A DNA stretch of 33,688 bases from NCBI GenBank assembly GCA_016177465.1, contig JACOVF010000126.1:1-33688 (forward strand), written 5' to 3'. The position numbers and the translations under genes were made by a program. Source of the DNA: Gemmatimonadota bacterium (GTDB lineage Bacteria; Gemmatimonadota; Gemmatimonadetes; Gemmatimonadales; GWC2-71-9). Of this stretch, positions 30,321-33,688 are shown piece after piece. The notes below the pieces were generated by a model that was not told the origin of the DNA, searched no databases, and saw only the letters and a list, made by a program, of their open reading frames with translations. Within the stretch, counting starts at the first letter, position 1. Each line of letters opens with the position of its first letter.

Positions 30321-32563
30321 GCGGCGGCGCGGCCCCCCCGCCCGCCCGGTACGCCGAGGTCGTCCTCCCGCTTCCGGTCTCCCGCCCCTACACCTACCAG
30401 ATCCCCGATGGTCTCGCGGAGCGCGCGGGCCCCGGCGCGCGTGTGGTCGTGCCGCTGCAGCGCCGCCGGGTGATCGGGCTCGTCACGGCCGTGGATGTTC
30501 CCGCGCCCATGGTGGCGGCACGGGCGATTCTCGCCGCCCCCGATGCCGAGCCCGCGCTCTCCCCCGCGTTGCTCCGACTGGGACGGTGGATCTCGGATTA
30601 CTACGGCGCGCCCCTGGGGCTGTCGCTGCGCGCGATCGTGCCGGGCGCCCTGTGGCAGGTGGGCCGGCCCGCCGGCCCGGCGGAGGCCGCGGAGCGAGTG
30701 GTCGTGTTGACCCGCGCCCTGCCGTCACTGCTCGAACGGGACCAAGCGTTCCGCCGTGCCCCCAAGCGGCGGGCCGTCTACGAGGCGGTCGAGTCGCTCG
30801 GTGGGTCGGCGCCGGTCGCGCATCTCGTGGAACAGCTCAAGCTTTCGGCCGCCGGGGTGGAGGCTCTGGTCAAGCAGGGCCTCGCCCGGATCGACCGGGC
30901 AAGCCGGGTCCGCGACCCCTTCGCTGGGCTCTCCTCCCCGCCGCCGCCCGACCTGACCGCCGACCAGCGGGGCGTCGTGGCTGCCATCACCGGCACGCCG
31001 GTCGACAAGCCGGTACTGATTCACGGCGTCACCGGCTCGGGCAAGACCCTCGTCTATCTCGACGTGCTTCGTAGCGTCGTGGCGTCGGGCAACGGGGCCA
31101 TCCTGCTCGTCCCCGAAATCGCCCTGACCCCCCAGACTGTCGCCCGGGTGCGCGGCGTGTTTGGCAACCAGGTGGCGGTGCTGCACTCCGGGCTCTCCGA
31201 CGGCGAGCGAGCCGACGCCTGGCGCAGCCTGCGCCGCGGGGAGCGCTGCGTAGCGGTGGGGCCGCGCTCCGCGATTTTCGCGCCAGTGGCGCGACTCGGC
31301 GCGATCGTGGTGGACGAAGAGCACGAGACGAGCTACAAGCAGGGCACCGCGCCGCGCTACCACGCCCGCGACGTCGCCATGGCGCGCGCCCGGCTCGAAG
31401 GAGCGCGCCTGATCCTCGGCAGTGCCACGCCGTCCCTGGAGACGCTGCATCTCGCCGTCACGGGCACCGTGCGCACCTTCGAGCTGCCGCAGCGCATCGG
31501 GGCGCGCCCCCTGCCGCCTGTGGAGATCGTGGACCTCCGCTCCGCGCCCCGGGTGCCCGAAGCGCGCAAGATCCCCTGGACCGAAACGCTCGACCAGGCG
31601 GTTCGAGGGGCGCTCGAGCGTAGGGAACAGGTGATCCTGCTCCTCAACCGCCGCGGCTTCGCGACCTACCTCCAGTGCCCGGCCTGCGGCGACGTGCTGG
31701 AATGTCCCCGCTGCGCCATCGCCCTCACCGTGCACCGCACGCCCGACGCGCTACGCTGCCACTACTGCAGCCACGAGGCGCCGGTGCCCACAACGTGTCG
31801 GAAGTGCGGCCACGCAACCCAGCGGATGGGCGGCCTCGGCACACAGCAGCTCGAGCACTTCGTGGGGCTGCGGTTTCCCGCGGCGCGCATTGCGCGGATG
31901 GACCTCGACACCACGAGCACCAAATGGGCCCACTACCGGATCCTCGAGCGGGTGGCTCGGGGCGAGGTGGACATCCTGCTCGGCACCCAGATGATCGCGA
32001 AGGGGCTCGACTTCCCCAATGTGACGGTAGTGGGCGTCGTGGACGCCGACACGGCCCTGCACCTGCCCGATTTCCGCGCCGCCGAGCGGACCTTCCAGCT
32101 CGTGGCCCAGGTGGCGGGCCGCGCGGGACGAGGAGTGCGCGGGGGACGGGTGTACGTGCAGACGCGCGCGCCGGACCACCACGCCATCCGGGCGGCGGCG
32201 GCGCACTCCGTGCGGGATTTCGCCGCGGCGGAGCTGCCGTTCCGGGCGCCACCGAGCCCGGCTTATCCGCCTGCCGTGGGGCTGGTGCGCTTCGTCGCAG
32301 CGGGCGAGGACGCGGAGCGCACCCGGCGCGCCGCCGAGCGCGTGGCGGCGTGGCTGCGGCGGGCCGGGGAGGAGCGGCTCGGCGGCGCCCTCACGGTCTT
32401 GGGACCCGCGCCGTGCCCGATCACGCGGCTCAAGGGGCGTTGGCGCTGGCACGTGCTCGTCAAAGCGGTGGAGCCGCGCCCGCTCGGCCGCGTGGTGCGG
32501 GCCTGGCGCGCCACTGGGCGCAGTGGGGTGGTCGTGGATCGCGATCCGGTGGCGCTGCTGTGA
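30317..32563 (+). CDS. priA: Primosomal replication-restart helicase PriA
   Basis: PriA recognises stalled forks and reloads the replicative helicase. The frame stays open upstream, but ATGA at the epimerase stop gives the family start (ARYAEVVLPLPVSRPYTYQIP) and 748 residues. The 3'-binding and winged-helix domains precede the helicase, which has Walker A GVTGSGKT at residues 237-244 and DEEH at 333-336, with ILGSATPSLET as motif III. Eight cysteines in CxxC pairs (CPAC, CPRC, CHYC, CRKC) form the two-zinc domain, followed by GTQMIAKGLDFPNV and the QVAGRAGRG motif. The stop lies in the first bases of an inverted repeat. Confidence 0.97.
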   Translation: MSGGAAPPPARYAEVVLPLPVSRPYTYQIPDGLAERAGPGARVVVPLQRRRVIGLVTAVDVPAPMVAARAILAAPDAEPALSPALLRLGRWISDYYGAPLGLSLRAIVPGALWQVGRPAGPAEAAERVVVLTRALPSLLERDQAFRRAPKRRAVYEAVESLGGSAPVAHLVEQLKLSAAGVEALVKQGLARIDRASRVRDPFAGLSSPPPPDLTADQRGVVAAITGTPVDKPVLIHGVTGSGKTLVYLDVLRSVVASGNGAILLVPEIALTPQTVARVRGVFGNQVAVLHSGLSDGERADAWRSLRRGERCVAVGPRSAIFAPVARLGAIVVDEEHETSYKQGTAPRYHARDVAMARARLEGARLILGSATPSLETLHLAVTGTVRTFELPQRIGARPLPPVEIVDLRSAPRVPEARKIPWTETLDQAVRGALERREQVILLLNRRGFATYLQCPACGDVLECPRCAIALTVHRTPDALRCHYCSHEAPVPTTCRKCGHATQRMGGLGTQQLEHFVGLRFPAARIARMDLDTTSTKWAHYRILERVARGEVDILLGTQMIAKGLDFPNVTVVGVVDADTALHLPDFRAAERTFQLVAQVAGRAGRGVRGGRVYVQTRAPDHHAIRAAAAHSVRDFAAAELPFRAPPSPAYPPAVGLVRFVAAGEDAERTRRAAERVAAWLRRAGEERLGGALTVLGPAPCPITRLKGRWRWHVLVKAVEPRPLGRVVRAWRATGRSGVVVDRDPVALL

Positions 32564-32640
32564 GTGCGGAGTGGGGAATGCGGAGTGCGGAGTGAGCTCG
32601 CCCTGGGATTCCGCATTCCGCATTCCGCACTCCGCATTCA
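32561..32640. repeat. 33-bp inverted repeat of GCGGAGT/GCGGAAT units after priA
   Basis: The arms 32561-32593 and 32608-32640 match as reverse complements at 29 of 33 positions. Three of the four differences would be G-U pairs in RNA, leaving one true mismatch. The 14-base loop contains the palindrome GAGCTC. The left arm includes the priA stop codon TGA. Units are 7-8 bases long and related to those after glyS. The next promoter begins five bases after the right arm. There is no T-tract. Confidence 0.85.
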
Positions 32641-32644
32641 GGCG

Positions 32645-32674
32645 TTGCGAAAGCTCAGCCGCTGCGGGTATTAT
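32645..32674 (+). promoter_or_regulatory. Predicted promoter of the ornithine-cyclodeaminase-like gene
   Basis: TTGCGA (32645-32650) and TATTAT (32669-32674) are 18 bases apart. The GTG start follows nine bases after the -10 box, with no Shine-Dalgarno sequence between. Confidence 0.6.
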
Positions 32675-32683
32675 TGCCACCCT

Positions 32684-33688
32684 GTGAACAAACCTCGTTT
32701 CCAGTACCGACCACCCAACGTCGACGCGCCGCCGCTCTCGGGCGCCCCCGAGGCGCGGTTCGAGCCTGCACCGGCCGACGGGGTGCTTCCCGACGGCTTT
32801 TTTTCGACCACCAACCTCCCGACCTACGTGAAGGTGGGCGGCGCGTGGCGGCGGCCGCGCCTTCCCCGCATGGATTGCGTCATCGTCCTCCACCCGGACA
32901 GCGAGCTCGTCGTCACCGAGCCGCGCAAAGTGCTGAAAGGTGGGAAAGTCGCGGTCGGCGCGGCGGAGGACGGCAGCGAAGGGATCTTCGTCCACGCCGA
33001 AGGCTTTCTCGGCGGCCGACACAGCGCGAACGAGTTCCGCTTCATGCAGACCGAGGTCTCGCGCGAGAAGCCGGCGGACTACTCGGTGTTGGCCGAGCTG
33101 CTTGGCGACGAGAAGCAACGGGGCGGCAAGATCCTCTGGGTGATCGGCCCCGCGCTGGTGCACGCACGGGCGCGCGAGGACATGATCTGGTTCATCCAGA
33201 ACGGCTACTGTGGCGCCCTGCTCGGCGGCAACGCCGTGGCCGTGCACGACCTCGAGGCGGCGATCTTCGGGACCACCCTCGGAATGTCGAGCTCCGGCGA
33301 AGGAGTTGAGGGCGGGCATGCGCTGCACATGCGCGCCATCAACGCCGTGCGGCGCGCCGGCTCCGTTGAGGCGGCTGTGCAGTCGGGGCTCGTGAAAGGC
33401 GGCATCATGCACGCCCTCGTCACCCACCGGGTTCCCTACGTGCTGGCGGGCTCGATCCGCGACGACGGCCCGCTCCCGGGCGTCCTGAGCGACACCCTCG
33501 CCGCCCAGGACGCCATGCGCGCCTACACCGCCCAGGCGACGTTCGCTGTGTTCGTGGCGACGGCGCTGCACGCGATCGCCGTGGGCAACATGCTCCCCGC
33601 CTTCGTGGACGACCCGAACCCGGACGGCGTCCGCCCTCTCACCACGGTTTGTGTAGACCAGACCGAATTCGTGGTCAACAAGCTGCGC
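32684..33688 (+). CDS. TIGR00300/LOR-SDH family protein (archaeal-type ornithine cyclodeaminase), partial
   Basis: The gene runs off the window; 335 residues are visible. The N-terminal region has FFSTTNLPTYVKVGG and MDCVIVLHPDSE, followed by GIFVHAEG, and a Rossmann-like part with KILWVIGPALVHARA, GYCGALLGGNAVAVHDLEAA, LAGSIRDDGPLPGV and HAIAVGNMLPAFV. These match the family known from archaea and from the C-terminal half of cyanobacterial ArgZ/AgrE, where an ornithine cyclodeaminase reaction (ornithine to proline plus ammonia) has been proposed. The N-terminal arginine-dihydrolase domain of ArgZ is absent here. The GTG start follows a good promoter. The substrate remains an inference from the family. 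Confidence 0.8.
   Translation, partial: MNKPRFQYRPPNVDAPPLSGAPEARFEPAPADGVLPDGFFSTTNLPTYVKVGGAWRRPRLPRMDCVIVLHPDSELVVTEPRKVLKGGKVAVGAAEDGSEGIFVHAEGFLGGRHSANEFRFMQTEVSREKPADYSVLAELLGDEKQRGGKILWVIGPALVHARAREDMIWFIQNGYCGALLGGNAVAVHDLEAAIFGTTLGMSSSGEGVEGGHALHMRAINAVRRAGSVEAAVQSGLVKGGIMHALVTHRVPYVLAGSIRDDGPLPGVLSDTLAAQDAMRAYTAQATFAVFVATALHAIAVGNMLPAFVDDPNPDGVRPLTTVCVDQTEFVVNKLR

Overview
The window is a GC-rich, gene-dense bacterial chromosome segment with almost no spacer DNA and many GTG starts. The gene order tuf-S10-spc, the zinc-type S14, a PilT ATPase and the single-chain glycyl-tRNA synthetase point to a free-living bacterium. My best guess is Gemmatimonadota or a neighbouring high-GC phylum, but this rests on general resemblance and no marker in the window settles it. 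I saw no rRNA, tRNA, CRISPR array, insertion sequence, transposase, integrase or phage gene.

Region 1 (1-12342, + strand) is the fused S10-spc ribosomal run: the end of tuf, then rpsJ-rplC-rplD-rplW-rplB-rpsS-rplV-rpsC-rplP-rpmC-rpsQ-rplN-rplX-rplE-rpsN-rpsH-rplF-rplR-rpsE-rpmD-rplO-secY-adk-map. Genes abut or overlap by a few bases. Several proteins carry low-complexity Lys/Ala/Arg-rich extensions (S5, L22, L5, L30). The usual continuation infA-rpmJ-rpsM-rpsK-rpsD-rpoA-rplQ is absent. Instead map runs tail to tail into ftcD.

Region 2 (12339-14603, - strand) is a two-gene unit: an inositol-monophosphatase-family enzyme followed by a fused glutamate formimidoyltransferase/cyclodeaminase. Region 3 (14643-20448, + strand) is a tightly overlapping six-gene unit: trpS with an apparent Fe-S cysteine motif, an MgtC/SapB protein, a D-2-hydroxyacid dehydrogenase, pilT, a DapA/HOGA-type aldolase and a membrane M28 peptidase. 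It ends at the only classical hairpin-plus-T-tract terminator seen. Region 4 (20445-24274) holds purA, glycerate 2-kinase and glyS. The stretch before purA has a promoter, a 13-codon leader ORF and the terminator superimposed, which looks like a possible attenuator.

Region 5 (24376-27325) is the least characterised part. It holds a small zincin-like metallopeptidase, a pseudo-receiver, a secreted beta-propeller, an unassigned 92-aa protein, a ubiquitin-like beta-grasp protein and a small membrane protein with a His-rich tail; the last four are coupled by ATGA overlaps. Region 6 (27365-33688) holds a histone-deacetylase-family amidohydrolase, a CorA-type transporter, a dipeptide-epimerase-like enolase-superfamily enzyme, priA and the start of a TIGR00300/LOR-SDH (archaeal-type ornithine cyclodeaminase) protein.

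Two patterns cut across the regions. First, transcription-unit heads share a TTGCnn/TTGACT - 16-18 bp - TAnnnT promoter whose -10 box lies only 6-10 nt before the start codon, so the mRNAs are probably leaderless. Second, several intergenic gaps are filled by long hairpins built from tandem 7-8-nt units, three of them beginning at or within a few bases of the upstream stop codon.
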